From: Chalara sp. BL73
Lineage: Eukaryota > Ascomycota > Leotiomycetes > Helotiales
Length of the DNA stretch: 64,000 nt
Direction: 5' to 3'
Assembly: GCA_918026815.1 (NCBI GenBank)
Contig: CAKJVC010000066.1
Coordinates: forward strand, 673,326 to 737,325
Of the stretch, positions 21,979 to 35,352 are shown in pieces. Position numbers and translations under genes: made by a program. A model generated the notes under the pieces. It had not been told where the DNA came from, ran no database searches, and was given only the letters and a program-made list of their open reading frames with translations. The number at the start of each line of letters is the position of its first letter. The stretch's first letter is position 1.

Positions 21979-24741
21979 TTAGAAAAACAATAGGTCGTCA
22001 TCATTCCAGCCGAGCTGGTTCAATATTCCATGCACACTCTTTTCAAGTGCCTCTGGTCCACATATGAGGACCAGTTCCTGTCCATCCCTCCCAGCACACT
22101 TTCCAACCTCTTTACCAATGAGCTCCTTGCCCACTCTGCCTCGGAGACCCGTCCAGCTGTCTGTTGGTTTGGTGAGCGCATGTAGCAGCCTACACCTCTC
22201 TTCATTCCCGTTCACTAAGATATCAATATCTTCTCTACAGAGGATATCCTCTTCCAACCTGTTTCCGTCGAGCAAAAGGCACTTCGTGGCATCCTCAGGA
22301 TCTTGTAGCACGGTTCGCAGTACTTGAAAGATGGGGGTGATGCCAGACCCTCCTGCTATCATGATAAACCGCTTTACTGACCTCTCCTTTCCTCCTATGA
22401 GACACTTGCCTTTACCCAAGTACTCAAACTTCCCTATAGGACCTTTAAAATCGACAAAGTGGCCGAGAGGTATTTGGTCAAGTGCTTTGGTAAGCTTGCC
22501 ACCTGGCCGGTCTTTGGTGTCATTATAGATCTTGATGAGTATATTAAGGGTCCCCCGATCTGAAATCTCAGATATAGGTGTATAAGAGCGGATAATAGCC
22601 TCGCGTGTGACTGGATCGCGAAGCCGGAGCATGAGGTGTTGGCCAGTTGGAAGGCCGATGGATTGGTCGGGGTAGTCAAGAGTGAATGTGAAGATGCGGC
22701 TATCAGAGGAGACGCTACGTTTGGCGGAAAGAATGGCTTTGCTCCATACTTTAGGTTGGAGGAAGAAGGGTCTTGGGTCGGATGAATCTGATGATACTGT
22801 CTCAGGGTCTGCAAGAACTGCGCGTGAAGCTTCATCAAGAGATCCGATGTGGTAGCTTGGCATCATTGCTTTTGCAGTCTCAGAGTCTGGCTAGGGATTA
22901 GCATTAAATTTGGTGAGGCGATAGATGTACATACGGATAGCCATGAACTCATCGGTGGCATCTTGGCCCGCTGCGCCGGTGATGCTCGTCGCTCCTCCTG
23001 GGTGACCTTCCAAGAATGCAGTTCCATCATATACCTCGCCGTTGACTACAAACCAAGGATTTTTCTCACTATCGTGTTTCCTTAGTTCATCAATTGTGAT
23101 ATTACGGTCCAGGCCATCCATCGTCATCTTGATCTCGAGCTTTGCCTCCACCTTCTCACTTGCTTCTTCGCCACCCATCTTCTCGCCCCAAAACCCATTT
23201 GCAAGATTTCCACCCTTAGCTTTGACTTTCTCCATCCATCCTCCAGGGATGAGGGCAGGCTGTGTCGGATGCTCAAAATGAACAATATCACCATTTCTCG
23301 TTATGGTTATACGATACCAAGGGTTGTTCATCATTCCAAGTACACTCCAGTACATATCTCTTGGTTGCACATTCATGCTTTCGTCCATAGCTCGCACCAT
23401 TATATCATCCGCTAAAGCCAAGTCCTCAAGGCTCAAGTCAATCTCCCAGAAACACCAACAAAACGAAGTTTCTCGCCATCCCATGTCGATCCTACCCCCG
23501 TAAAGCATCTCATCTTCGCCCGCATTATATCGATAATCGTCTTCGTGATACCGTATATCTGCAAGTGCCCATGAATTGCCCTTGTCAAGAGTAATTTCTA
23601 CTCTTGTGACTCTTCTCCCACCTCCACCATACGCATAGCCACGCACCTTGTATGTCGTTGGGCTGTTCACTATGGACAGCTTCTCATCATGTGCAGGATA
23701 CACCGTCGCGCTGTTCGTGCTTAAATCATAGATGGCATACCTTTCATCCATCCACCATTTCGGCTCATTAGCACTCTGCTCTGGGCTGACCATAGTCGGT
23801 AACACTCGATTGTCGTATATGTGGTACCAGTTATCGCTTGGAGCAGCGGTGACAATGAGCTTCTTCAACCACTTGACACTTCGGCCACCAATTTGCCCTG
23901 GCACTACGCAACGTAAAGGTTTGCCATGATCTGGTCTGAGCATCTCTCCATTCATCCCATGAGCAAGCAAAATGCCCCTATTGGGATCCATGGCCCAGTT
24001 CAGCTTCACTGATGTGCCATAGTAGCCATTCGGCAACTTATCTGCACCTTCCATACACACATACTTTGCGCCGCGTAGTGGAACTGCTCTTTTCAGTACC
24101 TCCAGCATGGGTACACCTGTCCAGAGTGCTGTCGAGACACCCGCTGCCCCCCACGAGAATCCTTTCGATTTTCGTACTTGGTTCTGCTCTTTTCGTCGGT
24201 TTCCGGCACATACCAGTGTAATAGGTACGGTGATCTGCTCATAGTCCGCAATAAGGTCTCTCAAGGTCATGGTGATCGGGTGCTTGACCAAGCCCTCAAT
24301 AGAGAACTCCCAGTCTGGGATCGTGGCATCGTCCACTTCTGGGACGGCACCATGGTTCCGCACGTAGAAGAGTTCCGGTGAGGTAAGGAAGCCTTCATCA
24401 TACAGTGCACTAAGTGGAGCTTCGACGTTGAAAGGATGGATGCCGGTAAGACGAATCAGGCGGGGATCTCGTGGTACGTGATTATCTGGTGTTTTGAGGT
24501 CTTCTTTGAGAACGTCTAGAGGAATAGTTGAAGGTGGTGCGAGTGGATATCTTCCTTCTAGTCTCTCTTCGCTTGCTGCTTCTGAAGCGTTGCTGGAGTC
24601 ATCTGAGGCATCGCTGGCATTACCTTCTGATTTTGGTGGTGTTGGAGGTAGTCCGAAGTTCGCGTCCGGTAATCCTGTTCCTGGTTTTGTGGTATTGATA
24701 TTGGTATCCATGTATGGTAATATGACTGTGGATGAAGACAT
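21979..24741 (-). CDS. niaD: Nitrate reductase, NAD(P)H
   Basis: Two minus-strand exons, 24741–22935 and 22886–21979, joined by a 48 bp intron, give 904 aa, the usual size. The enzyme reduces nitrate to nitrite in the cytosol. The Moco domain carries the cofactor cysteine in LVCAGNRRKEQNQ near residue 178, followed by the dimerisation domain. A cytochrome b5 domain with heme motif EGHPGG lies near residue 580, just before the intron. The splice restores MAIHSETAKAMMPSYHIG, highly typical of the family. FAD (RSYTPIS, near 704) and NAD(P)H motifs (GGSGITP near 780, CGPEAL near 879) complete it. ATG 24741 was preferred; the frame also opens at 24792. No nitrite reductase or nitrate transporter gene is in the window. 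Confidence 0.96.
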
Positions 24742-24891
24742 TTTTCGAAGTAATGCAGCTGTGAGCGAAACTGCCGTGCAAATTGATAACACTACCTTGC
24801 TTGGCCTTGTGACCGGATCCAGTACGCAGAGGCCTTCTGGCTACCTTACATGCAATTGCGCCTGATTTTTTTTCTCTCTCTCGGAACTGAG

Positions 24892-24910
24892 CGATAAGCT
24901 GGTGGATAAG
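24892..24910. promoter_or_regulatory. Paired GATAAG sites (AreA/NIT2-like) in the niaD promoter
   Basis: CGATAAG at 24892–24898 and GGATAAG at 24904–24910 sit about 150–170 bp upstream of the niaD ATG. Paired HGATAR motifs are the known binding sites of AreA/NIT2, the nitrogen-derepression GATA factor. A further TGATAAG at 25422 and overlapping CTTATC copies at 25443–25453 lie farther upstream. Confidence 0.55.
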
Positions 24911-25255
24911 CGCAAACTGAGGAGAATGAGAATATATTGTACAGTTAACTAAAACGGGAAGATAGTCTGAGAACGAACGCCAGGTCTGCGAGGGAATAGA
25001 AGCGAGCCGGCGTCATGAACACCGGGGGGTGCCAATCAAGAAGAAAGGAAGAAGAGCGTTCACTCGAAAGTGTACAGCACAGCACAGCACAGTACAGTAT
25101 CTGTCCGTCCATTGTCCATGGATCGTTTATCGTTCCATCTAGAGAACGACATCAACATAATCTCCGCGCATGTCTTGGGGAATTGTCCAATTCCACGGGG
25201 GGGAGGCGCCGGTGACAGTGGTGGTGCATATCCCTATCTTGTATGCCATCATCAC

Positions 25256-25263
25256 CTCCGCGG
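25256..25263. promoter_or_regulatory. Candidate NirA/NIT4 site in the niaD promoter
   Basis: CTCCGCGG matches the CTCCGHGG consensus described for the nitrate-specific zinc-cluster activator NirA (and the TCCGCGG core of NIT4). It lies about 515 bp upstream of the niaD ATG, in the same promoter as the GATA sites. Confidence 0.5.
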
Positions 25264-25888
25264 GTGGTAAAAGTGATTGATAGCTGTCTGGCCCTGGCCC
25301 TGGCCCCTTCTTGCTCGCGACCTGTGAGATGGTCCCCGGAGAAGTTCTTTCACTGCCCACCCCGTTGGCCTCGGATTGGCCAATCAGCATTCGATCCCGA
25401 AGATTTGCCGTTCATGGCCGCTGATAAGAACAAAAGTCTGGGCTTATCTTATCTCCCCAACTTTTTTTTCTACCACCACTGCCCTTGGAATCATATCTAA
25501 TACGCTTCGAATGCAATTTGGGAATTGGTCATACATACTAGATATCTCCCTGGAAATCCCTCTCATTCTTTCGACTCCCATATTATTATTATCCGACACC
25601 CCACAGACAGTGAGCGGCCTCGCAATCTTCAATCAAGTCGATCCCATCTTGGGTACTTCTCTATGAAATGCTACTGTCCTGAAAGCTGCTCTAGAAGCCG
25701 TTAATCATGGCCACTAAGCTGTGAACGGCGAGTATGCGCTATAGTTTGGAGGAATTTCTCAACTGCATGATTCCGCCACTCCAAAACCGATACGAACTCG
25801 ATAACAGCTCAACTGAAACAATCATAACCCAAGAAAAATAGTTCAAGTAACAGCGTAAAAATCGACAAGGTGGGTAGGTAGCTTTCAC

Positions 25889-25909
25889 GGGGGGGGGGGG
25901 GGGGGGGGG
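25889..25909. repeat. Homopolymer G tract, 21 bp
   Basis: An uninterrupted run of 21 guanines between TTTCAC and AAATAGAG. Its true length may be uncertain because such runs are hard to sequence and assemble. Confidence 0.85.
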
Positions 25910-27588
25910 AAATAGAGCGAGGAGGAAACAAGTGTGTTGTTATACTTATACATAACTCATCATGTGTCAAGGATTCCCTCTCCCATACCCATTTTGAAGT
26001 ACGGAGAGATTCATTGCCATCATCCTTCAATATTGCACTAGTTCCCTAGAGGTCATTGATCCCTCGTTTCCAAAGGTGGTTACCCTTTTGAAAAACTGAG
26101 GCTAGAACGTCTATTGCCTTATCATATAGTGGCGGGAATGCAACTTGCATGTCCTCATTTCAGACTTAATGATGTTTGCTTGTCTGCTTCCGCTTACTTT
26201 CTAGACCTGGCTAAGGCTTCGCAACCATCTCTAATTCACTAGATTTTGTTAAGAGATGCCTTTTTGCAGCCGGGGATTAGATCAACGACTCGAAAAGACG
26301 GGCTTGATCCAATGGCGAAGCTATGAGGCAAGGCGGTATGCCAACGTCATGGAACCAAGACAAGTCAGTGGGAACGAATATCAACAGTACTTGCTGCTTC
26401 GTGGAGTTGAGGCCATGCTCAATCAGAAGAAATCACTCGTATGAGAACTGACATACCCTTGCTATCACAGTTCACTTCGGCCTCCTGTTGGAGTAAGCGG
26501 GACTCTTGTAGATAGCTGTTTTTGTTGGAATGATCCCATCATCGAATCTGGGGCATTGGCTGATTTTAGTGTGAGGATTGCAGCAAGTCGCGCATAGAGA
26601 TTTGATGCGCGTACGTCCCATACTAATTCCTTTTAAAGAGCGAAGAATACAGTCTGCCTCTATGAAAGGCGTATGACATCCAACTCATTGATCCGAATGC
26701 TTTGACAACTTCTCGGTGTGTTTAAGGGAGTTTTTATATGTGCTGTCTGACCCAGTGCAACACAGCTCCAAAGTAAACGCCCACCATGTTTGTATTGAGT
26801 ATCTGCTATTTCGATGAAGAAATGACATTGATATGATCCTGGCGAATAACAAGGAGGAGAGGAATGTGGTATATATAGTCGTGCGGAGATTCAGGAGATC
26901 TTTGGGTGAGGGGTAGTTTGTATTGGTCAAGAACAGATCTGAATGGACGGTGGGCTAGACTTAAGAACGCAATTCTACGCGTGAAACACTCTCGTGGCTT
27001 CATATACGTAGTAAGAGAGCATTTTAGATCTATAACAATATACAACAGAAACTATACTCGATGGTATCCAATCACGTACTCCCAAGACTTGGGTATTGGA
27101 GTGCCCCGCTTAGGCCTGTCTTTGCAGCAAACAATGTACAGCCTTGCAAACTATCAAGTAAAGATAGACTAAATTTATTCAAGGACATACTAAACAAGCA
27201 AAACCATGTACAATTCAACTGGAAAGGAAAGTAGAATATGGTTGAGGCCAAATCAAGTTAGCGTCGAGGCGGCGGGATACTGTATCGACAGGCGACACAA
27301 CGCTGGCGGCAGAAAGCTTCACCTTGATCAAACTCCCGCATATCCAAATAAATTTTAAACAAACAGCACAACACTGATTCGCACACGAACCACTTCACAA
27401 ACAGTCGCATGAATCCTGGCTCGCCAATAGTTGATTCAGATGCATCTAATTTCTGCTGCGAGGTCCTACTTTAAACTCTACCCTATGCGTCCTTAAAGTC
27501 ATCACGAATGTGGGGTCACACGAAAGGGCAGATTGAATTCGAGCTTTAACCCCAACGACTGGTCCCAGCAGGACCAAATCAATTCGGA

Positions 27589-30500
27589 ATGGATCGCAAG
27601 AGAAAGCGTAAGGGAGTATATAAATTTTTGCCAGAAGGAGCAGAACTAAATGGGATCCAGGCGAGTTGCGCGACTTGAACAGCCGGGCATGGGCTGGAGA
27701 GAAAAGTAAGGATTCTTTGTGGGACTATGTATATGATGAAGGCTGACTGCAGCATGCAGATATCTATGAAGTCAATAAATCTCTAGACTCCTCTTTGAAG
27801 AAGAATACCGCCTTCATCAAACGCCTTCGAACTGCGGTGACGGCGACTACCCTCAGTACCTTCCTTCAAGAAATTCGAACTCTGAGTCTCCACAAATATC
27901 TTTCCGAGATCATATCCGCGTGTTACGAAGGGCTCTGCAAGCTGAAATCGCCCGGTGAGATTGATGCTGGAGTGGAAATTGTTAGTGCTTTACACCAGCG
28001 TTTTGGCCCTACAGAATTCACAGAGTTTCTGGGTTGGCTTGTGGGCAAGGGGCTCGCCACTCCAGAGAAGTCCATACTAAAGACACTAGCTGCAGATATC
28101 AGAGAGAAGGAGGAGAAGGATCGTATTGTGCGGCAAAGAGTACTTCTGAGGGTAGTCACGGAATTATGGCTCGTCGGAGTGGTGAGAACTTTAGATGATG
28201 TCACCCGTCCAGATGATGCCTCGCGAGGAAAGGAGTCTCTTTCTACAGGTACTGCAAAGGGACCAGATGTAAAAGCTAAAGCAAATGGTGCCGGCAAAGG
28301 AGGCGGCGCGGAGCCATTTCCCTTGGAAGTCCTCAAGGACCTTCTCGGACATGATAGGGACCATGCCAATCTGCCATTGCTTGTCATATTTGTGAAGGCT
28401 TTCAGTTGGGATATACTGGGTGTCAAGGAAGCTGGATCAGAGGGACGGAAAACTGTGGAAGAGGACGGTACGGTTAACGCTACCGGCGAGGGTGATGCAG
28501 ATGGAGAAGATTCGGACGAACCATCCACCGCTGAAAGCACGGTTGACGATCCTCCTCTTGCCTCACTAGAGCTTCAAGAGCGGTTTCGAAACATCTTAAA
28601 GCGATACTTTGAAGATGTCAAGGCCCATCTAATTCGCGATCAAAAGCTCATTAGCAAGCAAGCAAGGAAAGATGCAGAAGCCTACGTCAAGTCTGGACAA
28701 GTCTTTGAGGATCGTCAGGCGAGCTACGAGAAAGCTGTAAAGGCGCAAGAACGTCTCTTAGCAAATGCCCAAATCCTAGCAGATGCTATTGGCGGAGAAA
28801 TGCCAGATCTCAAAGATTCGGAAGATTCCTCTGCGGCTGGGAGCGGAGGCATTGGCCTTGTGAAGACAGGTGAATACTTGCGAGGTGAAGGTGATGGGGC
28901 AGGCATCTGGGAAGATGAAGAGGAGCGACGATTCTATGAAAATTTAGTTGATCTTAAGGGAAAGGTGCCTGGCATGCTTCTAGAGGACGGAAAGAAGAAG
29001 AAAACAGACACGGATGAGCAAGTCGGCAAGAAGATTGATCCTTCCGAGGCGGCTTCAACACCCACAAGTACCAAAGAAGATGATCAGTCTACAGCCATCG
29101 CCAATAAAACGATCGGAGCTCAAGTCGACGCAGTCCTTGCTCGCCTTCCGGACCTCACCTCAAAGGATTTGGTAGATCAAGCAGCTATCGACTTTTGTTT
29201 CTTAAATTCCAAAGCGTCCCGCAATCGACTAATTAAGACCGTCCAAGAAATTCCTAAAGGACGAAGCGATCTTCTGCCATCATATTCACGCCTTGTTGCA
29301 ACTCTTGGAAAATACATGCCGGATGTCACTAAGGGTCTGATTGATCACCTCGACCAGGAATTCCGAAGTCTGCAACGACGGAAAGAGAAAGAATTCTTGG
29401 GGCAAGCTCGACTCGGAAATATCCGGTACCTTGCGGAACTGACTAAGTTTGGAGTAGTACCAGAGCATGTGATCTTCCATTGTTTAAAAGTCAGCTTGGA
29501 CGACTTCTCTAGAATGAATATCGAGATTATCTGCAATCTCCTCGAGAATTGTGGCAGATATCTGCTCAAGAATCCTGAGACTTCCCCACGAATGAGCTCT
29601 TTCTTAGAGACTTTAAAGCGAAAGAAGTCTGCCAAGCATATTGGGCAGCAGGAACGCATGCTTATCGAGAATGCTGTTTATTATGTTGATCCACCAGTAA
29701 GAGCCGCTATCCAGCAGAAAGAGCGAACGCCCGTCGATCTCTACATTCGCAAACTGATCTACTCAGACATGCACAATCGCAACTATCCCAAGATTGTTAA
29801 ACAGATTCGTAGACTTCATTGGGAAGAGTCTGAAATTGTGGTCCTACTCGAGAAAGTGTTCTCCAAACCTGCCAGAGTCAAGTATGGAAATATTCATCTG
29901 CTTGCAACCTGCATTGGTGCTATTTATCGCTACCACCAAGATTGGGTCACTACAGTGATTGACAATGTTCTGGAATCCATCATTTTGGGACTGGAGTCAA
30001 ATGATTTCAAGCTCAATCAACGTCGTCTTGCGGAAGTCAAATATCTGGGTGAGCTTTATAATTATCGTATGGTTGATCATCCTGTCATTTTCGATACCAT
30101 GTATCGCATCATGACTTTTGGCCATGGTAAGTGTAAAAAATGCAGACAAAAGCGGAGGAGGGCTAACCATATTCGTAGGCGGACCTCCACTTCCCGGCCG
30201 ACTCAATCCATTTGATATGCCAGACGACTTCTTCCGTATTCGTCTCATCGCAACATTATTGGAGACCTGTGGTATCTTTTTCAACCGTGGCCCTGCTGGC
30301 AAGAAGCTGGACTACTTTCTTTCTTTCTTTCAGGTGAGCAGATCATCAGATCTATCCCATAATATTTTGCCTGACAAATTTAGTACTACATCTTCACCAA
30401 AGATCCCCTTCCTATGGACGTCGAGTTTATCGTACAGGACGTCTTCTCTTTGACTCGACCCCAGTGGGTACTAGCGACTAACCTTGAAGCTGCTAGCCGA

Positions 30501-31650
30501 GCTTTCCAGCTTGCTATGCAGCAAGACCAGAAGATGTCAGGGCTTGATAAAGTTGCTGAGCCTGCTGAAGATGATAGGGAAGAAATCTCGTCTGAGGACG
30601 AAAAAGATGAAAAAGATGATGTTGAGGCAGAGAACGATGGTGAGAAAGGCCTACCGGACGATGAACCTGAATCAAATGAGGATGAAGTGAGACCCTATAC
30701 TACCAGCTTTTCAGGATATGGTCAGCTGACTTATGGAAAGCTTGACAGCAACGGCTCAGGAAATGTCACCGACTCAGAGGAGGAATCTATCGTTGTCACT
30801 CGGGAGGAGGAAGAAATTGACCCCGAGGACGAGGCAGATTTCGAGCGTGAGTATGCAAAAATGATGGCTGAGAGTCTAGAATCGCGGAAGCATGAACGCA
30901 AAGCAACATTTGATGTGCCTCTGCCAATGCGACGTAAGGACATCTCAACATCGAACGAGTCTTGGGGTGAAGAGAGTGCTTCTCCTACCACTGCTCCAGC
31001 TGGTACAATGGCATTCTCACTCCTGACGAAGCGAGGAAATCGCCAACAAGTTAGTCATGCCCTCCGTTCCCCATCTGAGAATTGTGCTAATGCTTTATTT
31101 CTAGACTCGGACTGTTGCCCTTCCCTCTGACTCTACATTTGCGATTGCAATGAAAACTCAACAGGCTGCTGAACGGGAGGAACAGCAACGAATTAAGAAT
31201 CTAGTTCTGAACTACGACCTTCGTGACGGCGAAGACCAAGATGGTGATTCCTCACTCATTCTAATTCCCTCCAACGCAAATATTCACAATGAAACCACAG
31301 GCATTGAAAAGACTGCTGCTGCCTTAAATTATGCTCGACTTGATAAGTCAAGCAATAATCGCAGCGGGCAGCGTGCTAGAAAATTGCAGCTGAGTGATGT
31401 TGATTGGTATGGGAAGAACTCTCGTACTTCGCGTGAAGAAAGCATCCCCAATTCCGAGACTATTGCAAGTTGGAAGAGAACCGATCCTCCTGTCCTTGAG
31501 CCGGTCCCTCTTGTTTCAAGACGCAACGGGCCTCTTCCCAATAGAGGACCTCCGGTCGTCAAAACCAATGGGCAAGGCAGGCTCACACGTAGGCAGATCC
31601 TTCAAGAACATGCTTCTAGGCAAGCCAAGAAGGCCGGTTTGAAGTACTAG
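27589..31650 (+). CDS. upf2: Nonsense-mediated mRNA decay factor Upf2/Nmd2
   Basis: Six exons join in frame: 27589–27607, 27661–27705, 27760–30126, 30179–30333, 30384–31049 and 31105–31650, giving 1265 aa. The first exons are tiny (19 and 45 bp), yet splicing yields a convincing N-terminus (RELRDLNSRAWAGEKN, then DSSLKKNTAFIKRLRTAV), which is the conserved start of the first MIF4G domain. Three MIF4G-type helical regions can be followed; the last spans the HGGPPLPGRLNPFDMPDDFF segment and the LDYFLSFFQYYIFTKDPLPMD junction across intron 4. An acidic Glu/Asp-rich stretch follows (about residues 920–950), then the C-terminal region that in Upf2 binds Upf1. Upf2 bridges Upf1 and Upf3 on mRNAs with premature stops. 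Length and domain order are normal. Confidence 0.94.
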
Positions 31651-33002
31651 CTTCTGATCCATCCTTCATGAACAAAGTTCCCCTGTCTTTACTGTTTCTT
31701 TGAAAGAACTGTATAATCAAAAGAAAACGCTAACCACAAACCCTCTGATGGGTGGTATAGGAAAGACTAGGTCTTTAGTAGAGCTGTCGAGATGAACATC
31801 TTGGACGGCTTATGACTAGCTACTTCTTCTCTGCAGTCAATGCGAATCATTTGAGCCTTGACCTCATTGCGGCCTTCTTGGTCGAGGTACTACAAAGTCA
31901 TCAAAGCGACAAGCATGCTTCAAATCACCCGTCGTGGATGCAACGGCGATGCGAATACGATACTCGTGCGACAGTGCGACGATGGAGATGTGAGCATGCC
32001 ATTGGAAGTTGGAGCGCGATCATCATTTGGGGGAGGAAAATTGTTTGGCCATCTGGTGTTCTAGATGTGGTGGGGCTATCAGGGCAGCCATGTTGTTGAG
32101 GACGGAGGAAGAAGATTTTTCATTTGCGGTTGTTATTTTGCACTTTACACGCCACTACGATGCAGGAGCCTAGCACAGACTAGCTGAGGACAGTAACATT
32201 TGTTCTAGCACATTTGTGTACTAGCTGAGAGATAAATAGTAGAATACATTCATTCATACCCTGCTGGTTAGTGACCAGTTCTGTTATAGAGTGATAGTGA
32301 CCTTGATACAGGATTTAACTCTTATTTCTATCTTTCTATTTTCAACGAGTGATCTTCTCAGATGCTTCCTATATGTACTGAAATTTATTTCCAACTGCAA
32401 TCTGCTTTGATGGTTGTTTTCTTCCGGTCTTCTGCCCATTCTTTGCAATTTGTGGGCGGCGCCGCCCGAAGAAGCAACTTATAATATGAACACAACACTC
32501 CTCTATCCGCGTGATAGTCCAGGACTCGGTTGACTAAGGGTGGTGCAATAGGACGGTGAGGATGGGTTCTTAGCTGTTCAGTTCATCTGTAAGTCTTGGA
32601 TTCTTTATCTCAGAATCGTAGGCTTGATTGAAGAGCTTACATCTTGACTCAGCATGAACGCGCTGCTGAATGGCGCTGCAGTCGTTATCTAATTTGTGGA
32701 GCTGACTTTGGAGGGATTAATTAGGGTACATTGCTGTCTTGCTTGTATCCATTGAGAAACTCTAGGTATATGAATGAAAGTTTCAAATTGAAACAGTCAG
32801 GTGGCAAGGTAAGCTTCATAATTATCAAGCAATCAGCACACACAACAGAAGCTTGAATTAACATTTGATTCACAGATCTTGACCAGACCTCTATATACAA
32901 CAATTCATTATCGAAATCCAACGCTATGCGAAATAACAAGGCTCTAACATTTGCTTCACCCCGGCTCTTCTCTATTACTCGACCTTACGTTCGGGCATAG
33001 GA
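31651..33002. other. Intergenic, about 1.35 kb
   Basis: Lies between the 3' ends of upf2 (plus) and the GPI-anchored gene (minus). Overlapping plus-strand ORFs at 31812–32099 show no coding character. The rest is AT-rich. Confidence 0.45.
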
Positions 33003-33776
33003 TTATACCATCAATACAACACTCAGGACAGCCATCGCGCCCGCAAATCGCACTCCGCTATGCACGCTCATTCCCGCCGCACCATTTCCGCCTTCAGTCG
33101 TCTGGCTCGGCGGCGCCGCCTCAGTCCCACTCGCCGCGGCTCCACCAGCGTTTGCTGGACTTGGCGTCGCTGCGTTAGTGTTTGATGGCGTACTGCTCGG
33201 GACCGGCGATGTGCTGTCGGCGGCCCTGATCGTCCACTCGCCTGTTCTCGTGATGCTATCGGGGCCGTAGAAGAATATGAACCCGTACTTGGTTATCCCA
33301 TTTGTGTTCGGGTCGAGGGACTTGAGGCTCGAGTTCGCAGAATTGATGGATTGGGAGGCCCATTCTTTGGGAGCTTGCGGCGCGTTGGTGAAGGGGTCTA
33401 ATGTGACAGTCCAATTACGCTCACTGCTCCTGGGGATATCGGCTGCACGATGTTCTAGTTAGCTTTCCGAGCTCGGTGCTAAAAGGCATTTGGGGAGTGA
33501 TAAATCAGACTTACTGAAGAGCCAAGAGATCAGGGTTTCTTTGGTCTCGCCAGTGGTCCTGAAGTCTGGGTTGTTGGTCAAGGCGATGCTAACGGTCTTG
33601 TTGCTATTGACCAATTCGTCTATGACGTTATTCACGAACCTGAGCTGCGTGCCCACAACAGCTGTTTTTTCATCGCCGCCGCTGCCACCGTAGATTTGGT
33701 TCTCCGGGCTGATGCCAACACTCTGGGAGAGAGAGAGGAGGGAGGCGAAGACGAGGAGTGATGCACGGAGTGACAT
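33003..33776 (-). CDS. Secreted, probably GPI-anchored orphan protein
   Basis: Two minus-strand exons, 33776–33515 and 33442–33003, join across a 72 bp intron (GTAAGT, branch GCTAAC, TGCAG) to give 233 aa. A signal peptide (MSLRASLLVFASLLSLSQSV) is followed by a compact domain of about 130 residues with several N-glycosylation sequons (NKT, NWT, NSS). A Ser/Thr/Ala/Pro/Gly linker follows. The protein ends in a hydrophobic tail (FAGAMAVLSVVLMV) right at the stop, after a small-residue stretch, as expected for GPI attachment. There are almost no cysteines, so CFEM and similar folds are excluded. A TATA-like run lies at about 33886–33893. I do not recognise the family. Confidence 0.75.
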
Positions 33777-35352
33777 TATGACGATATTGGTTTCTTGGGC
33801 AAGATCGAATGAAAATTAGAGAGCTGTATAACAAAAGAAGAGGCTGATGATGATACTATCAGAGAAGAAGGATCACTCCTTCCTTTATATATATCACTCA
33901 GTTTATTCCTCCTCCATCCCCATATTTCCTCGAACGACATCACGTACCCATCATAAAAAAAAGCTCACCTACAACAACGTAAAAACCCCATCAAGATGAA
34001 TTAAGTCAGAAATAAACCCATACGTTTCATTATACTCCGCGAAATTGAGGCAAAGCCAGCTCACAGGGCTGAGATTCAGGTACCAGGTACCTCGTGCTAC
34101 GGTATGTTGTAGCCATACTCTCTCTCGGGTTCGCTTTAATACCCAGGGTACACTAAGCCCCATCGGAAACCGCGCCTGATTGGCCGCGCCGTGTTGCACG
34201 AAGTACCCATTTCCCTCCCCTCGCTTGGCCTTGTCGTCGATCAAGGAGGCGAAGGCTTTGTGAAGGGCTGGCACGTACGGTACCAGCACGCCGTAAGCAC
34301 TGGGCAATCAGCGTTGAATCTCGAATGGGCTTTTCCATCGGGAAGGGTTTCGCAGAGCCTCACCTCCCCAGCGCACGCTCTCGCTCGTTGCGGCTTGGCT
34401 TTGCAGATGGGGTACCTATGTTTGTAGGCTGAGTTTTTCTTGGGTTTAGCGGCGGGTTTTTCTATTTTATTTTATTTTATTTTTGGTGGGGATGAGGCTA
34501 ATTTAATATCTTGGGGTTTTGTCTTTCATGGCGGAGCCGAGTTCCGGGGCGCGAGGTTGGCTGGCTGGCTGGCTGGTGCGGTGGTTTTTGGCATTATTAA
34601 TATAGAATTTGTGTGTTTTTGGGGAGGGGAATTGGTGTGATGGCAGTTTACGAGAAGCGAGGCGCTTTTGAATTTGTTGAGATTGGTTTCTTTGAGAGGG
34701 CGAGATTGAGTCGAGGAGCAGGGTCTTTACCTTGATCTCGGACCGTTTTGTGTATTAGATTTCAGGGCAGTTAGTCATGTTCTCGTTCTTGTGCTTTTTA
34801 TGTGTCTGAACTTAAACGTCCTCTTGGGTATGGCGTCGTGTTTCTTTCACTGTTTTTAAGCACGCTATATCCCGGTAATCACATAGATCCATAAATCCGT
34901 GACTCATCCTCTACCTTATTACAAGTACTGGCTTCAATCAGATATGTACAAGGCGATATTGGTTCAGGAATACAGAATCTATCGTCTACATAAGTTTGCT
35001 GAGAATGGAAGATGATTTTCAGGCTTCCGAGTGGAATGTGCTTTAGCAGCTACGAGATTTTGCAAGCTGACTGAAATGAAGAGACCTCTTGTGTTAGATT
35101 CATTTTCTTTTCGACGAGCCATAAGTCTGGCGCCTCACGGGTTACATAACACGACACTCGCTCGCGGTACTTGGATCCTATCATTTCTTAAGAAACACTT
35201 AATTAGGTGTAGTTATATGCTCAGTAAGCATAGATTGATGCGCTGCATCGTTCAGCGAGCTCGAATCACGGGTTACGTATCAGTCATTTTACGCAATGGC
35301 TTAGGGCTCATATGGACTTCATAATATTGAATTATAAATATATATATGCCAT
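33777..35352. other. Intergenic, about 1.6 kb, with simple repeats
   Basis: Contains the promoter of the GPI-anchored gene at its left. Simple repeats are ATTTT units at about 34464–34485 and TGGC units at about 34557–34576. ORFs here lack any recognisable protein. Confidence 0.45.
34557..34576. repeat. TGGC microsatellite
   Basis: Five near-perfect copies of the four-base unit TGGC, in an intergenic region. Confidence 0.8.

Larger units (their letters stand above)
24742..27588. other. Divergent intergenic region between niaD and upf2, about 2.85 kb
   Basis: The left part is the niaD promoter with GATA and NirA-like sites and a small AGCAC repeat near 25074–25092. The middle has a 21-base G tract (25889–25909). 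A 62-codon ORF at 26256–26444 has no recognisable feature. The right part precedes upf2. No gene is supported. Confidence 0.45.

Noticed and set aside
31812..32099. Overlapping plus-strand ORFs after upf2
   Set aside because: No coding character; probably 3' flanking sequence.
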